Origin: an uncultured Eubacteriales bacterium
GTDB lineage: Bacteria; Bacillota; Clostridia; Christensenellales; Aristaeellaceae
Direction: 5' to 3'
DNA length: 64,000 bases
NCBI GenBank assembly: GCA_902781945.1
Contig: CACZLE010000008.1
Span: 1 to 64,000 of the forward strand
The position numbers and the translations under genes are program-made. Positions within the stretch are counted from its first letter, which is position 1. The number at the start of each line of letters is the position of its first letter. Below the pieces are notes generated by a model. It was not told the DNA's origin, made no database searches, and was given only the letters and a program-made list of their open reading frames with translations. Shown here one piece after another: positions 16,086 to 24,779 of this stretch.

Positions 16086-16098
16086 CGAAATAACGCGT

Positions 16099-17451
16099 TT
16101 ATCTGACCACTGCGTTCTTTTCCCACGCCCCGCGCTTGTATACGATATACATCAGCGTGCTGCTCAGCAGCCATCCCGCCGGATAGCTGAGGCCCACGTA
16201 CAGCGGCCCCTCGATGAATTTGGTGCCGATGAACAGGTATGCCTGCCGGAAGATCACAAAGGAGAAGATGGTGATCAGCATGGGCGGCAGGGAATTGCCC
16301 GCGCCCCGCAGCGCCCCGGCATAGATTTGGGAGGCGCAGAAGGGGATATAGAAGGGCGAGAGATACAGGATGAACAATCGGCCATAATGGATCACGTCCG
16401 GGTCGCTGTTAAAGAGCTTCAGCGCGTCGCTGGCAAAGAGCATCAGCGCCGCCACGATCACCGCCGTGCCCGCGTATGCCAGCAGCACGGCGGTTTTTGT
16501 GCCTTTTTTGGCCCGGTCGATCTTGCCTGCGCCCAGGTTTTGGCCCACAAAGGTGGTGTTGGCCATGCCGATGCACATCATGGGCAGCCAGGCGAAGGCG
16601 TCCAGCCGGTTATAGCTGGCCCAGCCCGCCATGCAGGAGGACTGAAAGGCATTGATATAGGCCTGCACGAATACATTGGAAAAGGACACCACGCTGTTTT
16701 GCAGCCCCGAGGGCAGGCCCACCACCAGCACCCGGCGCAGGATGTGCCCGTGGATGCGCAGATCCCTGGGCACGAAACGATAGCATTCCTCGCTGCGGCT
16801 CAGCACCCACAGGGTCAGCAGCGCCGATAAAAACTGGCTCAGGATGGTGGCGTAGGCCACCCCCGCCACGCCCAGGCGGAAGGCCACCACGAAAAGCAGA
16901 TCCAGCACCACGTTCATGCTGGCGGAAAAGATCAAAAAGTACAGGGGCCTGCGGCTGTCGCCCACCGCCCGCAGGATGCCGCTGCCGATGTTGTAGAACA
17001 TCAGCCCCGCCACCCCGGCAAAATAGATGCGCAGATAGGTGATCGCCTCGCCCAGCACGTCCTCAGGCGTCTCCATCCAGCGCAGCAGCGTGGGCGTCAC
17101 GGATACGCCCAGGATGGTAACAAAGATGGAGGCCAGCAGCGTCAGCAGCAGCGCCGTGTGCACCGCGTCGTGCACGCCCTTTTCATCCTTCGCCCCAAAG
17201 CTCTGGCTGATCACCACGCCCGCGCCCATGGCCAGGCCGGTAAAAAAGCCGATCAGCGAATTGATCACGCTGCCCGTGGAGCCCACGGCGGCCAGGGCTT
17301 CCTTGCCCACGAACCGCCCCACCACCACGCTGTCCACGGCGCTGTACAATTGCTGAAAGATCTGCCCGATCAGCATGGGCACCGCGAAGGAGAGCAGCAG
17401 CTTCCAGATGGTTCCCTGCGTCATGTCGACGCTCTTTTGTCCCTTGGCCAT
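16099..17451 (-). CDS. MATE-family exporter
   Basis: A 450-residue membrane protein with 12 predicted segments. Diagnostic stretches include LLLSFAVPMLIGQIFQQLYSAVDSVVVGRFVG near the start, FFTGLAMGAGVVISQSFGAKDEKG, and in the second half FVQAYINAFQSSCMAGWASYNRLD and VGQNLGAGKIDRAKKG. It belongs to the MepA/NorM-like group and is only distantly similar to the exporter at 9116-10486. Likely a Na+- or H+-driven drug exporter. An extended -10 (TGCTATACT) lies about 35 nt upstream; it seems to be a single-gene unit. Confidence 0.9.
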   Translation of the reverse strand: MAKGQKSVDMTQGTIWKLLLSFAVPMLIGQIFQQLYSAVDSVVVGRFVGKEALAAVGSTGSVINSLIGFFTGLAMGAGVVISQSFGAKDEKGVHDAVHTALLLTLLASIFVTILGVSVTPTLLRWMETPEDVLGEAITYLRIYFAGVAGLMFYNIGSGILRAVGDSRRPLYFLIFSASMNVVLDLLFVVAFRLGVAGVAYATILSQFLSALLTLWVLSRSEECYRFVPRDLRIHGHILRRVLVVGLPSGLQNSVVSFSNVFVQAYINAFQSSCMAGWASYNRLDAFAWLPMMCIGMANTTFVGQNLGAGKIDRAKKGTKTAVLLAYAGTAVIVAALMLFASDALKLFNSDPDVIHYGRLFILYLSPFYIPFCASQIYAGALRGAGNSLPPMLITIFSFVIFRQAYLFIGTKFIEGPLYVGLSYPAGWLLSSTLMYIVYKRGAWEKNAVVR

Positions 17452-17538
17452 AGTTCATCCTTCAAAATGTTTGATGGGAAACAGTATAGCATACAACATC
17501 CCCGAATGGCGCAAAAAACAGCAAAAAACCAAAATATT

Positions 17539-17567
17539 TTGACATCCGGCCAAAACCGCCGTATAAT
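17539..17567 (+). promoter_or_regulatory. Promoter of the FakA-C-like gene
   Basis: TTGACA (17539-17544), 17 nt, TATAAT (17562-17567): fully consensus. Confidence 0.85.
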
Positions 17568-17591
17568 ACCCCTGAAAGGAGGGAGAAAGCT

Positions 17592-17849
17592 GTGGACGAC
17601 ATCGAATTCCGCTATGATACCCAGCTGTTGATCGAGGGCCACGATCTGGACGAGGACAAGATCAACGATTATATTACAAAAAACTTTGTGGGCGACTGCC
17701 TGCTGGCGGTGGGGGATGACGAATTGATCAAGCTCCATTACCACACCAACGAGCCCTGGAAGGTGCTGGAATACTGCCGCACCCTGGGCGAGATCTACGA
17801 CATCGTCATCGAGGACATGGATCGCCAGGCCCGGGGCCTGCAGGGCTGA
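17592..17849 (+). CDS. Stand-alone FakA (YloV) C-terminal-domain-like protein
   Basis: An 85-residue protein. Its order of motifs (IEFRYDTQLLIEGHDLDEDKI, then LLAVGDDELIKLHYHTNEPWKVLEY, then LGEIYDIVIEDMDRQ) matches the C-terminal domain of FakA/YloV, the fatty-acid kinase subunit that binds the DegV-like FakB. The ATP-binding DhaL domain is entirely absent and no FakB is nearby. GTG start with AAAGGAGG 9 nt upstream. It has a perfect promoter and a strong terminator, so it is a true monocistronic gene and not a fragment. A regulatory or binding role is possible. Confidence 0.75.
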   Translation: MDDIEFRYDTQLLIEGHDLDEDKINDYITKNFVGDCLLAVGDDELIKLHYHTNEPWKVLEYCRTLGEIYDIVIEDMDRQARGLQG

Positions 17850-17875
17850 TTCTCCGATCTTCGCAATTTTGCGCA

Positions 17876-17901
17876 GGCGGTCTTTTCAGACCGCCTTTTT
17901 T
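17876..17901 (+). terminator. Rho-independent terminator
   Basis: GGCGGTCT/AGACCGCC stem, 4-nt loop, six T. The -35 of the next operon lies inside this hairpin. Confidence 0.92.
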
Positions 17902-17911
17902 ATGCTATAAT
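17883..17911 (+). promoter_or_regulatory. Promoter of the yicC-rsmA operon
   Basis: TATAAT (17906-17911) with TTTTCA 17 nt upstream, inside the preceding terminator. The -35 is weak. Confidence 0.6.
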
Positions 17912-17937
17912 ATATTATCTATGGGGAGGGGGATGCT

Positions 17938-18807
17938 ATGCGAAGCATGACCGGCTATGGCCGCAGGAGCTTGGCCCGGGACGGGCGCGAAATGACGGTG
18001 GAGGTCAAGACCGTCAACCACCGCTTTTTGGACGTGGCCCTGCGCATGCCACGGCATCTGGGCTTTGCGGAGGATCAGGTGCGGCGGCAGCTTTCGGAGA
18101 CGCTTTCCCGCGGCCACGCGGACGTATCCGTCCAGTACCGCAACACCCGGCCCGACGCCCGCAGGGTGATCTGCGATCCCGCCCTGGCCGCGGCCTATCG
18201 GGACGCCATGGCGGCCCTCAGCGAAGCCACCGGCGAGGAGAATACCGTGCCCCTGTCCCAGTACGCCCTGCTGCCGGACGTCCTCACCGTGACGGAAAAC
18301 GAGGAGGATCAGGAGGCGGTCAGCGCTTTGCTGGCGGATACCCTTGCCCTGGCCCTCCAGGACGTGCAGGTGCTCCGCGCCCGGGAGGGCGAGGCCCTGA
18401 AGGCCGATCTCACGGCGCACCTGGAGCTATTGGAGAAGCTGCGCCTGCAAATCGCGGAACGCGCTCCCAGCGTGGTGGAGGATTACCGCCAGCGCCTGCT
18501 CCAGCGCATTCAGGAATTGGGCGTGGTATCGCCCGATGAAAGCCGCGTGGTACAGGAGGTGGCTATCTTCGCGGACCGCGCCGCCATCGACGAGGAGCTC
18601 AGCCGCCTGGATTCCCATATCCGCCAGGCCTACCGCCTCATGGAGGAAAGCCCCTGCGGCAGCAAGCTCAATTTCCTGGTGCAGGAGATGAACCGGGAGG
18701 TGAACACCATCGGCAGCAAGGCCCTGGACAGCCGGATCGCCAAGCTGGTGGTGAACGCCAAATCCGAGATCGAAAAGCTGCGCGAGCAGATCCAGAACGT
18801 GGAGTAA
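17938..18807 (+). CDS. YicC/YloC-family endoribonuclease
   Basis: A 289-residue member of the YicC family, usual length. Signatures: MRSMTGYGR at the start, VEVKTVNHRFLDVALRMPR, a central coiled region, and the C-terminal KLNFLVQEMNREVNTIGSKALD plus VVNAKSEIEKLREQIQNVE. Family members are RNA endonucleases involved in small-RNA turnover and stress. RBS GGGGAGGGGG before the ATG. It heads an operon of at least 15 same-strand genes with gaps of only a few bases, the classic Firmicutes order yicC-remA-gmk-rpoZ. Confidence 0.94.
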   Translation: MRSMTGYGRRSLARDGREMTVEVKTVNHRFLDVALRMPRHLGFAEDQVRRQLSETLSRGHADVSVQYRNTRPDARRVICDPALAAAYRDAMAALSEATGEENTVPLSQYALLPDVLTVTENEEDQEAVSALLADTLALALQDVQVLRAREGEALKADLTAHLELLEKLRLQIAERAPSVVEDYRQRLLQRIQELGVVSPDESRVVQEVAIFADRAAIDEELSRLDSHIRQAYRLMEESPCGSKLNFLVQEMNREVNTIGSKALDSRIAKLVVNAKSEIEKLREQIQNVE

Positions 18808-18813
18808 CGAAAG

Positions 18814-19071
18814 ATGCGACTGCTGAACATCGGCTATGGCAACAGCGTGGCCGCCGCCCGGGTGATCGCCGTGGTCACCGCGGACAGCGCCCCGGCAAGG
18901 CGATCCGTGCAGGACGCCCGGGAGGAAAAGCGGCTCATCGACGGCACGGCGGGGCACAGGGGAGCCTGCGTCCTGGTGCTGGACAACGGCATGATCGCCC
19001 TTTCCGCCCTGCAGGCCGAAACCGTGGCCGCCCGGCTGCAGAACGAACACGAAGGAGAAAAGCAGGAATGA
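18814..19071 (+). CDS. remA: RemA-family (DUF370) regulatory protein
   Basis: An 85-residue small DNA-binding regulator. MRLLNIGYGNSVAAARVIAVV and the SAPARRSVQDAREEKRLID segment are hallmarks of RemA, which in Bacillus activates matrix and osmoprotection genes by forming ring-like DNA-binding assemblies. Located between yicC and gmk as in other Firmicutes; overlaps gmk by 4 nt. Confidence 0.92.
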   Translation: MRLLNIGYGNSVAAARVIAVVTADSAPARRSVQDAREEKRLIDGTAGHRGACVLVLDNGMIALSALQAETVAARLQNEHEGEKQE

Positions 19072-19673
19072 GAGAGGCTCGTAAAGGCATGCTGCTGGTG
19101 ATTTCCGGACCCTCCGGCGCCGGCAAAGGAACTCTGTACAATCGGGTGCTCGCCGCCGATCCCACCATCACCTTCTCCGTCAGCTACACCACCCGCGGGC
19201 CCCGTCCCGGCGAGGTGGACGGCAAGGACTACTGCTTCGTGACGGAGGAGCAGTTCCGGCAGATGCTGGATCGGGACGGCTTCCTGGAGCATGCCGACGT
19301 GCACGGCCATCTGTACGGCACCCCGCGCCAGCCCGTGCTGGACGCCCTGGAGGCGGGCCGCAGCGTCATGCTGGATATCGACCCCCAGGGGGCCCTGCAG
19401 GTGATGGAAAAGATGCCGGACTGCGTGTCGGTATTCATTCTGCCGCCGTCCTTCGCGGAGCTGCGCCGCCGGCTCACGGGCCGGGGCACCGAAAAGCCCG
19501 AGGAGATCGAGCGCCGGCTCCGGAACGCCCGGGGCGAGGTGCAGCTCATGGGCAAATATCAGTATCTTGTGGTCAACGATGATCTGGAGGTGGCCTATCG
19601 CACGCTGCAAGGCATCGTGGATGCCGAAAAGCAGCGTTCCAGCCGCTATTTCCCCGTCGTCGAAGAAGAATAA
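19068..19673 (+). CDS. gmk: Guanylate kinase
   Basis: A 201-residue enzyme converting GMP + ATP to GDP + ADP. The P-loop ISGPSGAGKGTL (about 13-24), FSVSYTTRGPRPGEVDGKDYCFV (GMP binding), VHGHLYGTP and DIDPQGALQV are all present, and length is normal. Cytosolic, essential for GTP/dGTP supply and for limiting (p)ppGpp precursors. ATG overlaps the remA stop codon. Confidence 0.97.
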   Translation: MREARKGMLLVISGPSGAGKGTLYNRVLAADPTITFSVSYTTRGPRPGEVDGKDYCFVTEEQFRQMLDRDGFLEHADVHGHLYGTPRQPVLDALEAGRSVMLDIDPQGALQVMEKMPDCVSVFILPPSFAELRRRLTGRGTEKPEEIERRLRNARGEVQLMGKYQYLVVNDDLEVAYRTLQGIVDAEKQRSSRYFPVVEEE

Positions 19674-19694
19674 ATATTTTGGAGGAAGTCAGAT

Positions 19695-19910
19695 ATGTCT
19701 GTCAATAAGCCCGGCATCGTGGAACTGTCCAAGAAGGTGGACTGCCGTTATACCCTGGTCATCGAGGCGGCCAAGCGCGCCCGTCAGCTGGTGGCCGGCG
19801 CTCAGCCCCTGGTTGAGCCCAAGGACATGAAGCCCGTCACCCTGGCCATCGAGGAGATCAACCGCGGCCTGCTCACCTATCGCCGCAATCTGGAAGACGA
19901 GGAGATTTAA
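19695..19910 (+). CDS. rpoZ: RNA polymerase omega subunit
   Basis: A 71-residue omega subunit that helps assemble beta' into RNA polymerase. SRYTLVIEAAKRARQL-like sequence (here CRYTLVIEAAKRARQLVAG) and KPVTLAIEEINRGLL are the conserved parts. GGAGG lies upstream; follows gmk by 21 nt as in most Firmicutes. Confidence 0.95.
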   Translation: MSVNKPGIVELSKKVDCRYTLVIEAAKRARQLVAGAQPLVEPKDMKPVTLAIEEINRGLLTYRRNLEDEEI

Positions 19911-19916
19911 GGGAAA

Positions 19917-21122
19917 ATGGGCGCACTGGATGGAAAAACCGTGGTCGTGGGCGTCACGGGAGGCATCGCGGCCTACAAGAGCTGCGAGGTGGTTTCCCGT
20001 CTGCGCAAAGCGGGCGCGCGGGTGCATGTCATCATGACCGCGAGCGCCTGCCAGTTCGTTGCGCCCCTCACCTTTGAGACCCTCAGTAACAATCCCTGCG
20101 TCACGGACACCTTTGACCGTCCCGAGCGCTGGGAGGTGGAGCACGTGGCCCTGGCCAAGCAGGCCGATCTGTTTTTGATTGCCCCGGCCACCGCCAATAT
20201 CATGGCCAAAATGGCCCATGGCATCGCGGACGATATGCTGTCCACCACCGTGCTGGCCACCCGCGCGCCCGTGCTCATCGCCCCGGCCATGAACACCGGC
20301 ATGTGGGACAATATCGCCACCCGGGAAAACCTCCGGATTCTGCTGTCCCGCGGCGTCCTGACCATCGGCCCCGAAGGGGGCCTGCTGGCCTGCGGCGACG
20401 TGGGCGCGGGCCGCATGAGCGAGCCTGCGCAGATCGTGGAAAAGTGCATCGAGATCCTCACCGCGGCCCAGGATATGGCGGGTCTGCGGGTGCTGGTCAC
20501 CGCCGGGCCCACCCGGGAGGCCGTGGACCCCGTGCGTTTCCTCACCAACCGCTCCAGCGGCAAGATGGGCTACGCCATCGCGGAGGCCGCCGCCCGCCGG
20601 GGCGCCCAGGTGACCCTGGTGTCCGGCCCGGTACAGTTGACCGCCCCCCAGGGCGTGCAGGTGGTGCCCGTCCAGACCACGGAAGACCTGCTGGACAATA
20701 TGCTGGCCCTGTGCGATGGCCAGGACGTGATCATCCAGGCTGCCGCGCCCGCCGATTATAAGCCCCAGCAGGCCGCGCCCCAGAAGCTCAAAAAGCAGGG
20801 CGATGGCACGCTGGATCTGCATTTGGTGCCCACGCCCGACGTGGCGAAGGTTGTGGGCCAGCGGAAAAGGCCCGGCCAGATCCTGGTGGGCTTCGCCGCC
20901 GAAACCGAAAAGCTCACCGATCACGCCAGGGAAAAGCTCAGCAGCAAAAACCTGGATATGATCGTGGCCAACGACGTCACCCGCCCGGGCGCGGGCTTCG
21001 ACGTGGATACCAACATCGCGGCCTTCATCACCCGGGAGGGCATGGAGGAATTGCCGTTGATGACCAAGCGCGCCCTGGCGGACGAGATTTGCAGCCGCAT
21101 TTTGAAGCTGCGCCTGGCATGA
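19917..21122 (+). CDS. coaBC: Bifunctional phosphopantothenoylcysteine decarboxylase / synthetase
   Basis: A 401-residue CoA-biosynthesis enzyme joining 4'-phosphopantothenate to cysteine and then decarboxylating it. The N-terminal CoaC flavoprotein part (about 1-180) has VGVTGGIAAYK, the catalytic-type His in WEVEHVALAKQADL and PAMNTGMW. The C-terminal CoaB part has TAGPTREAVDPVRFLTNRSSGKMG and a CTP-binding KLKKQGD. In the CoaB loop the usual AAVADY reads AAAPADYKP, a small insertion. Six nt after rpoZ. Confidence 0.95.
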   Translation: MGALDGKTVVVGVTGGIAAYKSCEVVSRLRKAGARVHVIMTASACQFVAPLTFETLSNNPCVTDTFDRPERWEVEHVALAKQADLFLIAPATANIMAKMAHGIADDMLSTTVLATRAPVLIAPAMNTGMWDNIATRENLRILLSRGVLTIGPEGGLLACGDVGAGRMSEPAQIVEKCIEILTAAQDMAGLRVLVTAGPTREAVDPVRFLTNRSSGKMGYAIAEAAARRGAQVTLVSGPVQLTAPQGVQVVPVQTTEDLLDNMLALCDGQDVIIQAAAPADYKPQQAAPQKLKKQGDGTLDLHLVPTPDVAKVVGQRKRPGQILVGFAAETEKLTDHAREKLSSKNLDMIVANDVTRPGAGFDVDTNIAAFITREGMEELPLMTKRALADEICSRILKLRLA

Positions 21123-23347
21123 TGTACGCTCAGGTCATTGTGGATATCGCCAGCTCCGCTGTGGATCGGGTGTTCACCTACCGCGTGCCGGAGGGCCTGC
21201 AATTGAAACGCGGCATGCGGGTGCGCGTGCCCTTCGGTCCCCAGAAAAAAGAGGGCTGCGTGCTGGGCTTTTCCGATGCCTGCGAGCTGGACGAGGGCAA
21301 GATCAGGGCGGTTGAAGGCAGGCTGGAGGATTATCCGGTCCTGCTGCCGCCGCTCATCGACCTGGCCCAGGAGATTGCCCGGGACACCCATTGCCCCTTG
21401 GCGGAAGCCCTGCGCCTCATGCTGCCCGCCGAGATGCGGGGAGGGCGGATCAAGGTGAAAACCGAGACCGTGGCCCGGCTGACCATCGCGGGGGAGGATC
21501 TTAAGGAAGCCATCGCCGCCTGCAAAAACGCCCGCAAGCGGAAGCTCCTGCTGGAGCTGCTCTCCGACGGGGCGGAGCATCCCGTCTCCGAGGTGGCGGG
21601 GCTGGTCAAGGACGCCCGGGGCGGCCTCAACGACCTGGTGAGCCGCGGCTATGCGGAATATGTGGAGCGCGAGGTGCTGCGTTCGCCCTATCCCGACTCG
21701 GTGGCGCTTTCGCCCGATCCCGAGCTGACTGACGAGCAACAGCAGGCGCTGGCCGATTTGCTGCCCGCCGTCCGGCGGGGAGCGGGCGCTTTTTTGCTGC
21801 ATGGGGTCACGGGCAGCGGCAAGAGCGAGGTCTTTATTCGCGCGGTGCGGGAGTGCCTGCGCCTGGGCAAAACGGCCCTGGTGCTGGTGCCGGAAATCGT
21901 GCTCACTCCCCAGATGGTCACCTGGTTCCGGGGCCGCTTTGGGGATGTGGCCGCCGTGCTCCATTCCCGCCTGTCCGCGGGAGAGCGCTTTGACGAGTGG
22001 CGGCGCATCCGCCGGGGCCATGCCCGGGTGGTCATCGGAGCCCGGTCCGCGGTGTTCGCGCCCCTGGAGCGCCTGGGGCTCATCGTGGTGGACGAGGAGC
22101 ACGAGCAAAGCTATCAAAGCGAGCATTTTCCCCAGTACGATGCCCGCAAAATCGCCGAGAGCCGCTGCCAGCGGGAAGGGGCCGTGCTGGTGCTGGCCAG
22201 CGCCACGCCCTCCATCCTGTCCTTTGCCCGCATGGAGCGGGGGGATCTGATGCTCCTCGAAATGCGCCATCGGGTGCATGACCGCCCGCTGCCCGCCGTT
22301 ACGGTGGTGGATATGCGGGAGGAACTGCGATTGGGCAATAAGGGCGTGTTCTCCGGGGCCCTCAGCCAGAAGCTGGACGCCTGCATCCGTTCGGGGCGCC
22401 AGGCCATGCTGTTCATCAACCGCCGGGGTTATGCCCAGTTTGTCAACTGCCGGGCCTGCGGCGAACCCATCCGCTGTGAAAACTGCGACGTCAGCATGAC
22501 CTATCACGACACCGATCACAGCCTCCATTGCCATTGGTGCGGGCGGGTCATCCCCATGCCGGAGTCCTGCCCTACCTGCGGCAGCGCTTATATCCGCACC
22601 TGCGGCGTGGGCACCCAGCGGGTGGAGCAGGAGGTCAAACGGCGCTATCCCGGGGTGGGCGTCATCCGCATGGATGTGGACACCACCGGCGACAAGAACG
22701 CCTACATGCGGCTGCTGTCCGCCTTCCGGGCCCGGGAGGGTCAGGTGCTGGTGGGCACCCAGATGATCGCCAAGGGCCTGGATTTTCCCGAGGTCACATT
22801 GGTGGGAGCCATATTGGCTGACAGCACCCTGAACATGCCCGATTACCGCGCGCCGGAGCGCACCTTCCAGCTGCTCACCCAGGTGGCGGGCCGGGCGGGC
22901 CGCGCCCAGCATCCGGGCGAAGTGGTCATCCAGACCTACATGCCGGAGCACTACGCCATCCAGGCCGCCGCCGCCCAGGATTACCGCAGCTTCTACCATA
23001 TGGAGTTTGACCGCCGCAAAAAGGACCTGTATCCGCCCTTTACCATGATGGCGCGGCTGCTGTGCACGGCGGCCCATCTGGAGACGGCTCAGGCCGTGAG
23101 CCAAACGCTGCTGGAGCGCTTGCAGGATTTCGTCCGGGAGCATCCCCGGCTTCGCCGCCGGGTGCTGTTCATGCGGCAGGACGACGCGCCGCTCACCCAT
23201 CTGCGGGGCATGTACCGGGCCCAGGTGCTCATCAAGCTCCTGGAGCATCCCGAAAGCCGGGAAGCCATCGAGTTTATGCAGGCCCTGGCTTCCGAGGAAT
23301 GGCCCTGCGACGTATTATTGGAAATCAATCCCGCCTCGCTGGCGTAA
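21119..23347 (+). CDS. priA: Primosomal replication-restart helicase
   Basis: A 742-residue 3'-to-5' helicase that reloads the replisome at stalled forks. N-terminal DNA-binding region (VIVDIASSAVDRVFTYRVP), Walker A GVTGSGKSEVF, DEEH box (VVDEEHEQSY), and four CxxC pairs forming the zinc-binding module (NCRACGEPIRCENC and CHWCGR...CPTCG), followed by GTQMIAKGLDFP and QVAGRAGRA. Start is one of two adjacent ATG codons overlapping the coaBC stop; translation is probably coupled because no strong RBS is seen. Confidence 0.96.
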   Translation: MMYAQVIVDIASSAVDRVFTYRVPEGLQLKRGMRVRVPFGPQKKEGCVLGFSDACELDEGKIRAVEGRLEDYPVLLPPLIDLAQEIARDTHCPLAEALRLMLPAEMRGGRIKVKTETVARLTIAGEDLKEAIAACKNARKRKLLLELLSDGAEHPVSEVAGLVKDARGGLNDLVSRGYAEYVEREVLRSPYPDSVALSPDPELTDEQQQALADLLPAVRRGAGAFLLHGVTGSGKSEVFIRAVRECLRLGKTALVLVPEIVLTPQMVTWFRGRFGDVAAVLHSRLSAGERFDEWRRIRRGHARVVIGARSAVFAPLERLGLIVVDEEHEQSYQSEHFPQYDARKIAESRCQREGAVLVLASATPSILSFARMERGDLMLLEMRHRVHDRPLPAVTVVDMREELRLGNKGVFSGALSQKLDACIRSGRQAMLFINRRGYAQFVNCRACGEPIRCENCDVSMTYHDTDHSLHCHWCGRVIPMPESCPTCGSAYIRTCGVGTQRVEQEVKRRYPGVGVIRMDVDTTGDKNAYMRLLSAFRAREGQVLVGTQMIAKGLDFPEVTLVGAILADSTLNMPDYRAPERTFQLLTQVAGRAGRAQHPGEVVIQTYMPEHYAIQAAAAQDYRSFYHMEFDRRKKDLYPPFTMMARLLCTAAHLETAQAVSQTLLERLQDFVREHPRLRRRVLFMRQDDAPLTHLRGMYRAQVLIKLLEHPESREAIEFMQALASEEWPCDVLLEINPASLA

Positions 23348-23358
23348 AGGAGATCAAA

Positions 23359-23838
23359 ATGGCTGTAAGAGAGATATTGAAATTCGGCAACGAAACCCTG
23401 CGCAAAACCTGCCATCCGGTGCAGAAATTCGACCTGCGCCTGCGGCTGCTGCTGCGGGACATGGCCGACACCATGTACGAGGCCGAGGGCGTGGGCCTGG
23501 CGGCTCCCCAGGTGGGCATATTGCGCCGGGCCGTGGTCATCGACGTGCAGGACGATCACGGGCTCATCGAGCTTGTCAACCCCGTGATCATCAGCGCCGA
23601 AGGCGAGCAGGCGGGCCCCGAAGGGTGCCTCAGCAAGCCCGGACGCCAGGGCTATGTGGTGCGGCCCAACAAGGTCACCGTCCGCGCCCAGGACCGCCAC
23701 GGCAAGTTCTTTGAGATCACCGGCGAGGGCCTTCTGGCCCGGGCCTTCTGTCATGAGATCGACCATCTGGACGGTAAGCTCTACATCGACGTGGAGGATC
23801 ACGAGATCGTAGAGGATGAGGAGGAGAAGGAACAATGA
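23359..23838 (+). CDS. def: Peptide deformylase
   Basis: A 159-residue metalloenzyme removing the N-formyl group from new proteins. All three motifs are intact: GVGLAAPQVG (motif 1), EGCLS (motif 2, metal-binding Cys) and HEIDHLDG (motif 3, two His ligands and catalytic Glu). RBS AAAGGAG. Overlaps fmt by 4 nt, matching their opposite roles in the N-formylmethionine cycle. Confidence 0.97.
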   Translation: MAVREILKFGNETLRKTCHPVQKFDLRLRLLLRDMADTMYEAEGVGLAAPQVGILRRAVVIDVQDDHGLIELVNPVIISAEGEQAGPEGCLSKPGRQGYVVRPNKVTVRAQDRHGKFFEITGEGLLARAFCHEIDHLDGKLYIDVEDHEIVEDEEEKEQ

Positions 23839-24779
23839 GCCTGCGCGTGGTATTCATGGGCACCCCGGATTACGGCGTGCCCTCCCTGGAGGCGCTGATC
23901 AACGCCGGATATGACGTGGTTGGCGTTTTCTGCCAGCCGGACAAGCCCAGCGGACGGGGCAAAAAGATCACCTTCTGCCCGGTCAAGCAGTGCGCCATCG
24001 CCCACAATATCCCCGTGTTCCAGCCGGTCAAGACCCGGGTGGACGGGGTGGAGCCCCTGCGGCAATTGGCCCCGGATCTGTGCGTCACGGCGGCCTTCGG
24101 CCATATCCTCAGCCAGGAGGTGCTGGATATCCCGCGCATCGGCACGGTGAACGTTCACGCCTCCCTGCTGCCCAAGTATCGCGGCAGCGCGCCGGTCAAC
24201 TGGGCGCTGATTGAGGGCGAGACCGTCACCGGCGTCACCACCATGATGACCGATAAGGGCATGGACACCGGCGATATCCTGCTGCAAAGAGAAGTGGAGG
24301 TATTGCCCGGTGAAAATGCCGGCCAGTTGGTGGACCGTCTGGCCCAGGTGGGCGCGGAACTGCTCATCGAAACTTTGAGGGCCATCGAGCGCGGCGATTG
24401 CCCCCGCCGCAGGCAGGAGGAAAGCGAGGCCACCTATTATCCTCTGCTCAAAAAGGAAATGGGCAAAATGGATTTTGCCAAATCCGCCAAGTGTCTCAGC
24501 GATTTCGTCCGCGGCATGACCCCCTGGCCCGGCGCGTATGCCGGTCCCTATAAGGTGCTGGAGGCCGTGCCCGAAGCCTATGACGGCCCCGAAGCCCCCG
24601 GCGTCATCCTGCGGGCCGATCCCAAGGGCGGCCTTGCGGTGCGCTGCGGAGAAGGCGCTCTGAATCTCGTGCGCATCCAGGCGGCGGGCGGCAAGCCCAT
24701 GAACGCCTGCGATTACCTGCGCGGACATATGATGGAGGCGGGCGCGCTGATCGCGCCCGAAGAACCGGATGCAGAATAA
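23835..24779 (+). CDS. fmt: Methionyl-tRNA formyltransferase
   Basis: A 314-residue enzyme that formylates initiator Met-tRNA with 10-formyl-THF. FMGTPDYGVPSLEAL at the start, VNVHASLLPKYRGSAPVNWALIEGE (catalytic Asn/His loop), TGVTTMMTDKGMDTGDIL and a C-terminal beta-barrel domain for tRNA binding (about 205-310). Overlaps def by 4 nt and rsmB by 11 nt. Confidence 0.97.
   Translation: MSLRVVFMGTPDYGVPSLEALINAGYDVVGVFCQPDKPSGRGKKITFCPVKQCAIAHNIPVFQPVKTRVDGVEPLRQLAPDLCVTAAFGHILSQEVLDIPRIGTVNVHASLLPKYRGSAPVNWALIEGETVTGVTTMMTDKGMDTGDILLQREVEVLPGENAGQLVDRLAQVGAELLIETLRAIERGDCPRRRQEESEATYYPLLKKEMGKMDFAKSAKCLSDFVRGMTPWPGAYAGPYKVLEAVPEAYDGPEAPGVILRADPKGGLAVRCGEGALNLVRIQAAGGKPMNACDYLRGHMMEAGALIAPEEPDAE

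Noticed and set aside
15800-16093. A 97-residue plus-strand frame across the toxin locus
   Set aside because: It has no ribosome site and runs through the hairpin and the complement of the toxin gene.
20921-23248. A 775-residue open frame on the minus strand opposite priA
   Set aside because: priA has all expected motifs; the opposite frame has no domain, no start signal and shadow-like composition.
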